From positions 62,001 through 126,000 of the forward strand of contig NZ_JAADJU010000006.1 in the NCBI RefSeq assembly GCF_012933545.1: DNA of 64,000 nucleotides, given 5' to 3'. The translations under genes and the position numbers were made by a program. The notes under the pieces are model-generated. The model saw nothing but the letters and a program-made list of their open reading frames with translations, ran no database searches and had not been told where the DNA came from. Source of the DNA: Rouxiella aceris. Lineage in GTDB: Bacteria > Pseudomonadota > Gammaproteobacteria > Enterobacterales > Enterobacteriaceae. Below are positions 56,866-64,000 of this stretch, piece after piece (positions within the stretch are counted from its first letter, which is position 1; each line of letters opens with the position of its first letter).

Positions 56866-57582
56866 TCATTTTATTGGTGGGGTGGTAATTAGTTTTGCAT
56901 CAGAAGCTAATCTTATAGCATGCTTGGCATTAACCGCTGCTAACTTATTCACGACTTTGGCCATATGGAATTTAACTGTATACTCAGTTATGCCTAAAAT
57001 TATAGCAATCTCTTTATAGGTTTTACCTATAGCAGCCCAATAAAGAATCTCATTTTCTCTTTTGGTGATATTTATGCTGCTGGTTTTATTGTTTTTTTCG
57101 AAAAACTCATATAAGGATAATAATTTTTGGTGTATCTTTACAAAGAGTGAAAATTGTTTTTCAATATTTAATAAAGTCCCTCTCTCCTTTTTAATGGTTT
57201 CATGATTGAATATTGAAAGTAGCGCAAGGTTGTTTTTATAGTCATGAATTATAAAAGTGTGACCACTATTAATAAGGTACTCTTTTGCATGAAGCATCAC
57301 TTTTGGCAGAACCAGTTTAGATGAAATCATAATTTCTTCATCCCAGTCAAAACTCTCCACTCTTGACAATGCTTTCAGTACTACTGGGTCGACCATTTGA
57401 TGGCGATGTTTCACATATAAATCAAACCATTCAGGGTGATTGTTTATAATACAAATATCATTTAAATCTTTTTTACTGATGATAAAGTATCCAAATTTAA
57501 TTTCTTTATTTTCTAAAAGCTTCTCATTTAAAATAAATTCTATCTTGCTATTTATCTCTTCGTTAGCATAAAAATTTGACAT
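56866..57582 (-). CDS. LuxR-family quorum-sensing regulator
   Basis: 238 residues from ATG at 57582; an ATG three codons earlier leaves too little room after the GAGAG ribosome site. Autoinducer-binding domain keeps the ligand residues Trp52, Tyr56, Asp65, Pro66 and Trp80 (HPEWFDLY, QMVDPVV, FDWDEE), equal to TraR 57, 61, 70, 71 and 85, and a Gly in INSGHTFI. GerE-type helix-turn-helix at the C-terminus: ITKRENEILYWAAIGKTYKE with conserved Glu, Leu and Gly, then ITEYTVKFHMAKVVNKL. Convergent with luxI, 173 bp apart. Convergent pairs are often of the EsaR type, where the free protein binds DNA and ligand releases it; this is an inference. Confidence 0.94.
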   Translation of the reverse strand: MSNFYANEEINSKIEFILNEKLLENKEIKFGYFIISKKDLNDICIINNHPEWFDLYVKHRHQMVDPVVLKALSRVESFDWDEEIMISSKLVLPKVMLHAKEYLINSGHTFIIHDYKNNLALLSIFNHETIKKERGTLLNIEKQFSLFVKIHQKLLSLYEFFEKNNKTSSINITKRENEILYWAAIGKTYKEIAIILGITEYTVKFHMAKVVNKLAAVNAKHAIRLASDAKLITTPPIK

Positions 57583-58032
57583 TATATTCATTCTCTCATA
57601 ATTAATATTTATGATATTTAAAACATGTAATGACGCCCTCGAATTTTAATTACATAAATGACCCTTGAATCTAATTATTTTAAAAGTATTCACAACCCAT
57701 ACAAAAAGTATATAACATAGCACAATTTCACAAGCGGGTGAAATAAAGTAAATGGTTTTAGTTGTTGAGGTTTTTTTATTTGATAGCATAGATATAATAA
57801 GACGGGAGCTGTATTTTAGCGGTATTGAATCTGTAGCCGTAAATATCCGATTAGGGCGAAACCGCAACCGCGTTTTGCGGTGCGGCTAATCAGGTTGTGC
57901 ACGTTTAAATATAAATTTATTTCTGTGTTTGTAAGGATCACGAAGGAATTTGGCGTTCAGTGCCGTTTTGCTTTATTGCCGACTGGTCGCTCAGGTTAAG
58001 TCGTCTGCATTAACCTGGCGATAGCACAAAGC
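57583..58032. other. luxR upstream region and right edge of the AT-rich block
   Basis: 450 bp without a supported gene. AT-rich up to about 57840, then host-like. A large stem (GATTAG...CTAATC, 57849-57891, with inner CCGCAACCGC/GCGGTGCGG pairing) marks the transition and may act as a barrier after apaH, though no T-run follows. The 73-codon minus-strand frame at 57646-57867 has no support. Confidence 0.5.
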
Positions 58033-58887
58033 TTACAGGGCGCTCGGTGCCTGTAGGTCGTCTTTTTCTTCGCGGCGGTTAGAGGGCTGAGTAAACCAGG
58101 CCTGATCTTCCCAGCGCAACATGGTTAAATCACCGCCCCAGCAGCAGCCGGTATCCAGCGCATAAATGCCTTCTGGCGTGCCTTTACCTTCCAGCGATGC
58201 CCAATGGCCAAAGAGAATGCTATAACCCTGCTCTACCACCGGACTCGGCAGTGCAAACCAGGGTTTCAGCGGACGTGGTGCATTCTCTGGCGTATCTTTG
58301 CAAATCATATCCAACTGACCGTTGGGGAAGCAGAAGCGCATACGGGTAAATACGTTGCTGCTAAAGCGCAAGCGGGCCAGGCCACTAAGCTCTTCGGACC
58401 AGTTATTGGGCATATCGCCATACATGGCATCGAGAAACAGCGGATAGCTGTCGCTGCTTAAAATCGCTTCCACTTCACGCGCGCACACTTTGGCTGTTTC
58501 GAGATCCCACTGCGGCGTAATGCCGGCATGAGCCATCACCAGCTTCAGCTCATCATCAACCTGCAACACCGGCTGGCGACGCAGCCAGTTAATCAGCGTA
58601 TCCGCGTCTTCGGCCTGTAACAGCGGCGTTAAGCGGTCTTTCGGTTTATTAGGGCTGATACCAGCGTAGATCGCCAACAGATGTAGATCGTGATTACCCA
58701 GCACCATACGTACAGACTCGCCGAGGCCACTGACAAAACGCAGCACTTCCAGCGAGTTTGGCCCGCGGGCCACCAGATCACCGGTCAGCCAGAGGGTATC
58801 CTGTACAGGATTAAAATCAACCTGGGCCAAAAGCGCTTTAAGCTCATCAAGGCAACCGTGGATATCACCAATAAGATATGTCGACAT
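58033..58887 (-). CDS. apaH: Bis(5'-nucleosyl)-tetraphosphatase, symmetrical
   Basis: 284 residues (E. coli 280), ATG at 58887 with AGAGGG upstream. Metallophosphoesterase motifs in order: [50 protein letters not shown] and FGHWASLEG. It hydrolyses Ap4A to two ADP and removes Np4 caps from RNA. Last gene of the lptD-surA-pdxA-rsmA-apaG-apaH operon; a 127-bp gap, longer than in E. coli, separates it from apaG. Confidence 0.97.
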   Translation of the reverse strand: MSTYLIGDIHGCLDELKALLAQVDFNPVQDTLWLTGDLVARGPNSLEVLRFVSGLGESVRMVLGNHDLHLLAIYAGISPNKPKDRLTPLLQAEDADTLINWLRRQPVLQVDDELKLVMAHAGITPQWDLETAKVCAREVEAILSSDSYPLFLDAMYGDMPNNWSEELSGLARLRFSSNVFTRMRFCFPNGQLDMICKDTPENAPRPLKPWFALPSPVVEQGYSILFGHWASLEGKGTPEGIYALDTGCCWGGDLTMLRWEDQAWFTQPSNRREEKDDLQAPSAL

Positions 58888-58895
58888 GTACCCTC

Positions 58896-58970
58896 TTACT
58901 TGCAACTGCGACAGCCTGGCTGCGCTTGTTTACCCAAATCACAGACTGTTGTGCGTTCATCGGGACTCAT
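58896..58970 (-). CDS. Possible 24-residue Cys-rich mini-ORF between apaG and apaH
   Basis: ATG at 58970 to TAA at 58896, three cysteines (TTVCDLG, GCRSCK) in 24 residues, ending eight bases before the apaH ATG so that its stop falls next to the apaH ribosome site. The frame remains open upstream into apaG and reads SDWRCCKTAK just before the ATG, so a longer product would need a non-standard start. No Shine-Dalgarno precedes the ATG. It could be a real small protein, a translational coupler, or chance. Confidence 0.3.
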   Translation of the reverse strand: MSPDERTTVCDLGKQAQPGCRSCK

Positions 58971-59014
58971 TTTCGCTGTTTTGCAACAGCGCCAATCACT
59001 GGGGGAAAGCGGGG

Positions 59015-59392
59015 TTAATTGATCAATGTCGGTAGTGCCAGACGAAAGACCGGGATGGCCACGCGAAAGATTTCTCCTTCCTGGTCGACCATTTCGTAAT
59101 GCCCTTCCATTGTCCCCATCGGCGTTTCAAGAACTGCGCCGCTGGTATAGTGAAATTCACCACCGGGCTGGATTAGCGGTTGTTCACCAACCACCCCTTC
59201 ACCCAATACCTCAGTTCGGTGCCCGTTGCTGTTGGTGATTAACCAGTAACGACGGAGTAACTGTACGTTGAAACGGCCCAGATTGCGGATGGTAATGGTA
59301 TAAGCGAAGACATAACGCTCCTCTTCAGGTATCGATTGTGACTCGATATAAATACTCTGAACCTGAATAATCACTCGCGGCGCATCAAGCAT
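59015..59392 (-). CDS. apaG: ApaG protein (DUF525)
   Basis: 125 residues, identical in length to E. coli. Conserved [58 protein letters not shown] and the closing [12 protein letters not shown]. Fibronectin-III-like fold related to the F-box ApaG domain; it was reported to bind divalent cations and affects cobalt sensitivity, but its role is unknown. It lies 104 bp after rsmA. Confidence 0.96.
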   Translation of the reverse strand: MLDAPRVIIQVQSIYIESQSIPEEERYVFAYTITIRNLGRFNVQLLRRYWLITNSNGHRTEVLGEGVVGEQPLIQPGGEFHYTSGAVLETPMGTMEGHYEMVDQEGEIFRVAIPVFRLALPTLIN

Positions 59393-59496
59393 AATGTCAC
59401 TCCTGCGGTTTACCCTTTGGTGATTGACGTGGCCTTCAGTTGCCAGAGCTACGGAGGGTTCTCTGCTACCACGTCCACCAAGGGAAGATCGAAGAT

Positions 59497-60315
59497 TTAT
59501 GAGTTATCAGTTTTACGCGTCGATAACCAATTTGCCAGTTTGCAGTACTGTTCAACAGAAATATTTTCGGCACGCATCGACAGATCCAGACCCAATTCGA
59601 GCATCTGTTCCGGGGTAAATAGATGTCCCAGGCTGTTGCGTATCGTTTTACGGCGCTGGTTAAAGGCATCCGTAGTCAGGCGCGCCAGAATACGGATATC
59701 AGAAACCGGATAAGGGATCACGGCATGCGGGGTCAAACGTACCACCGCTGAGTCAACTTTTGGCGCGGGTGTAAAGGATTCCGGCGGTACTTCCAGCACC
59801 GGAATAATATTGCAGTAATACTGCGCCATTACGCTCAGGCGGCCAAAGGCTTTGCTGTTCGGGCCGGCAACCAGACGGTTGACCACCTCTTTTTGCAACA
59901 TAAAGTGCATGTCGCTGATGGCATGCGTATAGGTAAAGAGATGGAACATCAACGGCGTCGAAATATTGTAAGGCAGGTTGCCAAACACGCGCAGTGGCTG
60001 ACCAATCTCTTCTGACAGCTCGCCAAAATTGACCTGCATGGCATCTTGCTGAATAACGCGCAGCTTGTTGGCCAGTCGTGGATTGACTTCAAGGCGTGCG
60101 GCCAAATCACGGTCAAGTTCGATAACCGTCATATGATCGATGCGTGCCGCAACAGGTTCAGTCAGCGCTGCCAGGCCGGGCCCGATTTCAACGATGGCTT
60201 GCCCGGGCATAGGGTGGATAGCGGAAACGATACTGTCGATGACAAACTGATCTTTTAAAAAGTTTTGTCCAAAACGTTTACGGGCGAAATGGCCTTGGTG
60301 GACTCGATTATTCAT
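59497..60315 (-). CDS. rsmA: 16S rRNA dimethyladenosine transferase
   Basis: 272 residues (E. coli 273). Start region [18 protein letters not shown]-binding [23 protein letters not shown], and the N6-adenine catalytic motif [10 protein letters not shown] near residue 110. It dimethylates A1518 and A1519 of 16S rRNA in 30S maturation; loss gives kasugamycin resistance. The ATG overlaps the pdxA stop by eight bases. Confidence 0.97.
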   Translation of the reverse strand: MNNRVHQGHFARKRFGQNFLKDQFVIDSIVSAIHPMPGQAIVEIGPGLAALTEPVAARIDHMTVIELDRDLAARLEVNPRLANKLRVIQQDAMQVNFGELSEEIGQPLRVFGNLPYNISTPLMFHLFTYTHAISDMHFMLQKEVVNRLVAGPNSKAFGRLSVMAQYYCNIIPVLEVPPESFTPAPKVDSAVVRLTPHAVIPYPVSDIRILARLTTDAFNQRRKTIRNSLGHLFTPEQMLELGLDLSMRAENISVEQYCKLANWLSTRKTDNS

Positions 60316-61378
60316 TGCTGTGCTTTATCACTACGTTGTTGTCATCACTGGCTGACTGCACCATGGCTGACTGATTGTTGTCATTACTGACAGAAGCCAT
60401 ATTGATGGCAAGATTTAAAGCTGTAATAAAACTGCCAACATCGGCTTTGCCGGTTGCAGCCAGATCCAGCGCGGTTCCATGGTCGACCGAGGTGCGGATA
60501 AACGGCAGCCCCAGAGTAATATTTACTGCGCGACCGAACCCTTGATATTTTAGCACCGGCAGACCCTGATCGTGATACATGGCCAGCACGGCATCGGCAT
60601 GTTGCAGATATTTCGGTTGAAAAAGCGTATCCGCTGGTAATGGGCCAATCAGATGGATGCCTTTTTCACGCAGCGCATTGAGCGCCGGGATCAGGGTGTC
60701 GATCTCTTCACGGCCCATATGGCCGCCTTCACCGGCATGAGGATTCAGGCCACAGACATAAATTTGTGGGGCGCTGATACCAAATTTGCTTTTAAGATCG
60801 TGATCGAGAATGGTGATCACTTCATGCAGACTCTGCTGAGTGATCGCCGCAGAGACTTCGGATAACGGCAGGTGAGTGGTTGCCAGTGCCACCCGCAGTT
60901 CTTCCGTTGCCAGCATCATCACTACACGTGAGCAGTGGCTGCGATCGGCAAAAAATTCGGTATGGCCGCTAAAAGGGATGCCGGCATCATTAATAATGCT
61001 TTTTTGTACCGGACCGGTAATTAACGCGGCAAATTCGCCGCGCAGGGCGCCATCACAGGCGCGCGCCAGTGTTTCTACTACATAGGGACCGTTAGCGACG
61101 TTCAACTGTCCAGGCACGGCGGCAGCGGCGAGTTTGACCGGAAGGACGGTCAGGGTTCCTGCCGCCTGCGGTTTGGCGCAACCCGGCCGATAATCCAGCA
61201 GGCGGATCGGCAGGTTTAACGCTTTGGCTCGCGCCAATAGCAGCGACGGGCAGGCACACACCACCAGCTCAACGGGCCAGTCTCGCTGAGCCAGAGCCAG
61301 TACCAGATCGGGCCCAACCCCGGCAGGTTCGCCGGGGGTAATGACCACTGATTGCGTCAGGCGGGAATTATTGTCCAT
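60308..61378 (-). CDS. pdxA: 4-hydroxythreonine-4-phosphate dehydrogenase
   Basis: 356 residues, about 27 longer than E. coli PdxA. Conserved [52 protein letters not shown] and [15 protein letters not shown] carry the three metal-binding histidines; the enzyme makes the precursor used with deoxyxylulose phosphate for pyridoxal phosphate. The usual end ([10 protein letters not shown]) is followed by a low-complexity Asn/Ser/Asp tail ([12 protein letters not shown]...SDDNN) that looks like an internal duplication. The start overlaps the surA end by 11 bases. Confidence 0.96.
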   Translation of the reverse strand: MDNNSRLTQSVVITPGEPAGVGPDLVLALAQRDWPVELVVCACPSLLLARAKALNLPIRLLDYRPGCAKPQAAGTLTVLPVKLAAAAVPGQLNVANGPYVVETLARACDGALRGEFAALITGPVQKSIINDAGIPFSGHTEFFADRSHCSRVVMMLATEELRVALATTHLPLSEVSAAITQQSLHEVITILDHDLKSKFGISAPQIYVCGLNPHAGEGGHMGREEIDTLIPALNALREKGIHLIGPLPADTLFQPKYLQHADAVLAMYHDQGLPVLKYQGFGRAVNITLGLPFIRTSVDHGTALDLAATGKADVGSFITALNLAINMASVSNDNNQSAMVQSASDDNNVVIKHSNE

Positions 61379-62663
61379 TGCCGTCCAGAATTTTTACGTA
61401 GGACTGAGCGCGCTGTTCTTGCATCCAGGTTTGTGCTTCTTCGCTGAACTTGCGGTTAAACAGCATGCGATAAGCTTTGTCTTTCTGCACTGCATCGGTT
61501 CTGTCGACCTGGCGGCTATCGAGCAGTTGAATCAAATGCCAACCAAATGATGAACGTACCGGGGCACTGATTTCGCCTTTTTTCAGTTTCAGCAGCGCAT
61601 CGCGGAATGCCGGGTCGTACATATCAGGTGATGCCCAACCTAAGTCGCCGCCAAGATTGGCTGAACCGGGATCCTGGGAAAGTTGTTTGGCTTCATCGGC
61701 AAAATTGGCATGGCCATTTTTGATATCAGTGGCCACCTGTTGCAGTTTGGCACGTGCCTGATCATCGGTCAGTACCACTGAGGTTTTCAGCAGAATATGA
61801 CGGGCATGCACTTCAGTGACCGATACTTTCTGGTTGTCGTCACGCATATCGTTGACTTTCAGGATATGGAAACCAACACCGGAGCGGATTGGGCCGATGA
61901 TTTGCCCTTTCTTGACATCGGTCAGCGCCTGGCCGAACAGCGATGGCAGCTCTTGACGCTTGCCCCAACCCATGTTGCCGCCTTTCAGCGCTTGCGGATC
62001 GGCGGAGTAGGTGATGGCCATTTTGCCAAAATCTGCGCCGTGTTGCAGTTCGCTCACCAGTTTTTTCGCCAGAATTTCTGACTGATCAACCTGGTCCTGC
62101 GTTGGGTTTTCAGGTAAAGGCAGCAGGATATGGCTGAGGTTGAACTCGGCGCTATCACCGCCCTGTGCGGCCATCTGTTTTGCCAGCGCATCCACTTCCT
62201 GCGGAAGAATGGTCACGCGACGACGAACTTCACCATTACGCACTTCCGAGATCAGCATTTCTTTACGGATCTGGGCGCGATAGGTGTTGTAGTTAAGTCC
62301 TTCATAAGCCAGGCGGCTACGCAATTGATCGACGGTCAGATGGTTTTGATCGGCTATATTGGCAATGGCCTTGCTGACGTCATCATCCGTAAGGGTGATG
62401 CCCATCTTGGTCGCCATCTGTAGCTGGATATTGTCCATAATCAGGCGATCGAGGATCTGATGACGCAGGGTGGCATCATCCGGCAACTGCTGGTTGGCCG
62501 ATTTTGCCTGCTGCTTCACAGACTGCAGCAAGCTGGTAACCTCGCTTTCCAAAACGACCCCGTTATCAACAACGGCGGCAACTTTATCAACTTCTTGCGG
62601 TGCTGCGAACGCGGTGTTAGCACAAAGCACCACGCCGAGGAGAAGTGTTCTCCAGTTCTTCAT
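61368..62663 (-). CDS. surA: Periplasmic chaperone / peptidyl-prolyl isomerase SurA
   Basis: 431 residues (E. coli 428). Signal peptide [15 protein letters not shown]-terminal chaperone helices ([18 protein letters not shown]), then two parvulin domains ([15 protein letters not shown]...[23 protein letters not shown] and [11 protein letters not shown]...[23 protein letters not shown]), and the C-terminal helix. It guides outer-membrane proteins, LptD among them, to the Bam complex. It follows lptD by 75 bp, as in E. coli. Confidence 0.97.
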   Translation of the reverse strand: MKNWRTLLLGVVLCANTAFAAPQEVDKVAAVVDNGVVLESEVTSLLQSVKQQAKSANQQLPDDATLRHQILDRLIMDNIQLQMATKMGITLTDDDVSKAIANIADQNHLTVDQLRSRLAYEGLNYNTYRAQIRKEMLISEVRNGEVRRRVTILPQEVDALAKQMAAQGGDSAEFNLSHILLPLPENPTQDQVDQSEILAKKLVSELQHGADFGKMAITYSADPQALKGGNMGWGKRQELPSLFGQALTDVKKGQIIGPIRSGVGFHILKVNDMRDDNQKVSVTEVHARHILLKTSVVLTDDQARAKLQQVATDIKNGHANFADEAKQLSQDPGSANLGGDLGWASPDMYDPAFRDALLKLKKGEISAPVRSSFGWHLIQLLDSRQVDRTDAVQKDKAYRMLFNRKFSEEAQTWMQEQRAQSYVKILDGNGQ

Positions 62664-62738
62664 ACTTTATCCATTTATTTTAATCCGCAAAGGCGGGTTC
62701 AAGTTTCAAGTTTACTGAATTCAACATGCCGTAGGGCA

Positions 62739-64000
62739 TCAGAATGCACGTTGATAAGGCAGTATGCCACTGGCTAACATCTCTTTGGTACCCAGGCTTT
62801 GATTATTGCTCAGGCCACGAAGTTCAATGTTAAATGAAATACGGTTGTCATAGTTGCTGGTTTGCGGTGTTGCTGTGTAATTCCAGTCGGTGATCTTGCG
62901 TTCATAACCGAAATTAACTGCCCAGCAACAGGTACTGTACTGCAGACCGAGCAATTGATCAGCTGCCTGCTGCGCCTTGGTATCGTAATAATAGGCACCG
63001 ACAATAGCCCAGCGGTCGGCAATCGGCCAACTGGCGATAATACCGGCCTGGGAGATCCCTTGCTGGTAGCCAGGGTTGGTGACGCCAGGCAAGGTCGCTT
63101 CAATATATTCCGGGCTGGCATAACGGTAGCTCAACTGGATCATTCTTTCCGAGTCAGCGCGGTATTCCAGAATGGCATCACCCAGAGCCAATGCATTCAG
63201 GCGCGTGTCGTACTGCAAGCCACCGCGGAGTGCCCAGAAGTTATTGATTTTATAATAGCTGTCCCCAGCCCACACCAGACTGCCGGTATCTTTGCTTTGA
63301 TCCAGACTGCTGTTGGTATCGCCGGTGCGCGGACGAGAGAAATAGTAAATCTGACCGGCTGAAGCGTTAAAGCGTTCTACCAGGCTATCATCATAGATAC
63401 GGGTGGTGACACCTGAGGCTACCTGATTGGCGGAGGCAATACGGTCAAGACCGCCGTAGCTGCGATCGCGGAACAGGCCGGTATAGTCCGTTTGCAACAG
63501 CGTGGAGTCATAGGTCTGCACACTGCTCTGATCGCGATAAGGAATATAGAGGTACTGCAAACGCGGTTCCAGGGTTTGCGTGTAGTCTTTATTCCAGTCC
63601 ATGGTGCGGTCAAACACCATCTTGCCATCGGATTTGAATTCTGGCATTACCCGGTTGACCGAGCTTTTTAACTGCGGATTGGCCGCGGCATAGCTGTCAG
63701 AAATATCCTGCTGGTAATGGGTAGCCATTACCTTAACGTTGTTATCCCAGCTTCCCCAGCGGTTGCTTAACGGCAAATCGAGTTCCGGGGCAACGTGCCA
63801 GCGGGTGGCATCGGGATAGTAAGGATTGACGTTGGTGAATTTGGCAACCTGGCCGTAGGTATGGAAATCAAACGGGCCGACGTTCTCTTTATAGTAATTC
63901 ATGTCCAACTGCGGCATGGCGCGGTAGACATTGGCGCTCGCCTGTTCGGCAAAGATCTGGAATTGCTTGGTCGACAGCGTAGCGTCCCAGTTCTCATTGG
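62739..64000 (-). CDS. lptD: LPS-assembly protein LptD, C-terminal part (5' end beyond window)
   Basis: The frame is open from the stop at 62739 to the window edge, about 420 residues of a protein that is normally near 780. It covers most of the beta-barrel: [63 protein letters not shown], and near the end [24 protein letters not shown] with the adjacent Cys pair that forms disulfides with the N-terminal domain. It inserts lipopolysaccharide into the outer leaflet with LptE. The first Met in the visible part (63917) is internal, not a start. Confidence 0.97.
   Translation of the reverse strand, partial: NENWDATLSTKQFQIFAEQASANVYRAMPQLDMNYYKENVGPFDFHTYGQVAKFTNVNPYYPDATRWHVAPELDLPLSNRWGSWDNNVKVMATHYQQDISDSYAAANPQLKSSVNRVMPEFKSDGKMVFDRTMDWNKDYTQTLEPRLQYLYIPYRDQSSVQTYDSTLLQTDYTGLFRDRSYGGLDRIASANQVASGVTTRIYDDSLVERFNASAGQIYYFSRPRTGDTNSSLDQSKDTGSLVWAGDSYYKINNFWALRGGLQYDTRLNALALGDAILEYRADSERMIQLSYRYASPEYIEATLPGVTNPGYQQGISQAGIIASWPIADRWAIVGAYYYDTKAQQAADQLLGLQYSTCCWAVNFGYERKITDWNYTATPQTSNYDNRISFNIELRGLSNNQSLGTKEMLASGILPYQRAF

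Overview
The window is a chromosomal segment of an enterobacterium. Gene order across the thr region follows the Escherichia coli layout (ettA, slt, trpR, yjjX, gpmB, rob, creA, arcA, yjtD, thrLABC, yaaA, yaaJ, talB, mog, satP, dnaKJ, nhaA, rpsT, ribF, ileS, lspA, fkpB, ispH, dapB, carAB, kefFC, folA, apaH, apaG, rsmA, pdxA, surA, lptD). Protein divergence, a LuxI/LuxR pair beside folA, chitin-binding-type domains and moderate GC point to the Serratia/Yersiniaceae side of the order. The genus is an inference; no rRNA or tRNA gene is present to fix it.

Region by region: 1-2254 holds the end of a secreted carbohydrate-binding protein and a divergent oxidoreductase/LysR pair. 2265-4250 is ettA. 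4251-10175 is an accessory block between ettA and slt: an RcsA-like regulator, an outer-membrane channel lipoprotein, a MacB-type ABC transporter, a MacA-type adaptor and, first on the same strand, an 86-residue secreted peptide with two cysteines in its mature part. 10890-18518 is the slt-trpR-yjjX-gpmB-rob-creA-arcA-yjtD segment, without creBCD. 18663-23656 is the threonine operon with its promoter, leader peptide and attenuator. 23671-30012 carries yaaA, an amino acid/sodium symporter, talB, mog, an extra MFS transporter and satP. 30170-35311 carries heat-shock-controlled dnaK-dnaJ, nhaA (no nhaR follows) and rpsT. 35814-41545 is the ribF-ileS-lspA-fkpB-ispH cluster. 41627-43825 is an SMP-30 family lactonase with a porin. 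44437-52826 is dapB, carAB and kefFC. 53013-54610 holds a second secreted protein with a carbohydrate-binding-like C-terminus and a LysE-type exporter. 55150-58887 is folA and apaH, split by a strongly AT-rich convergent luxI/luxR quorum-sensing pair. 58896-64000 is the lptD-surA-pdxA-rsmA-apaG-apaH operon read on the minus strand.

The parts that a standard core-gene annotation would not explain are: (1) the RcsA-like/MacAB-type/peptide block, which looks like a regulated export system with its own candidate peptide; (2) a 114-115 bp MITE-like repeat present twice (16212-16325 and 50205-50319, opposite orientation, about 95 percent identical by eye), each copy framed by two copies of a terminator hairpin whose sequence differs between loci; (3) the luxI/luxR insertion with two abutting 20-bp lux-box-like sites; and (4) a tandem ARG-box-like operator ahead of dapB. 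All coordinates and matches were read by eye; no database search or computation was run.
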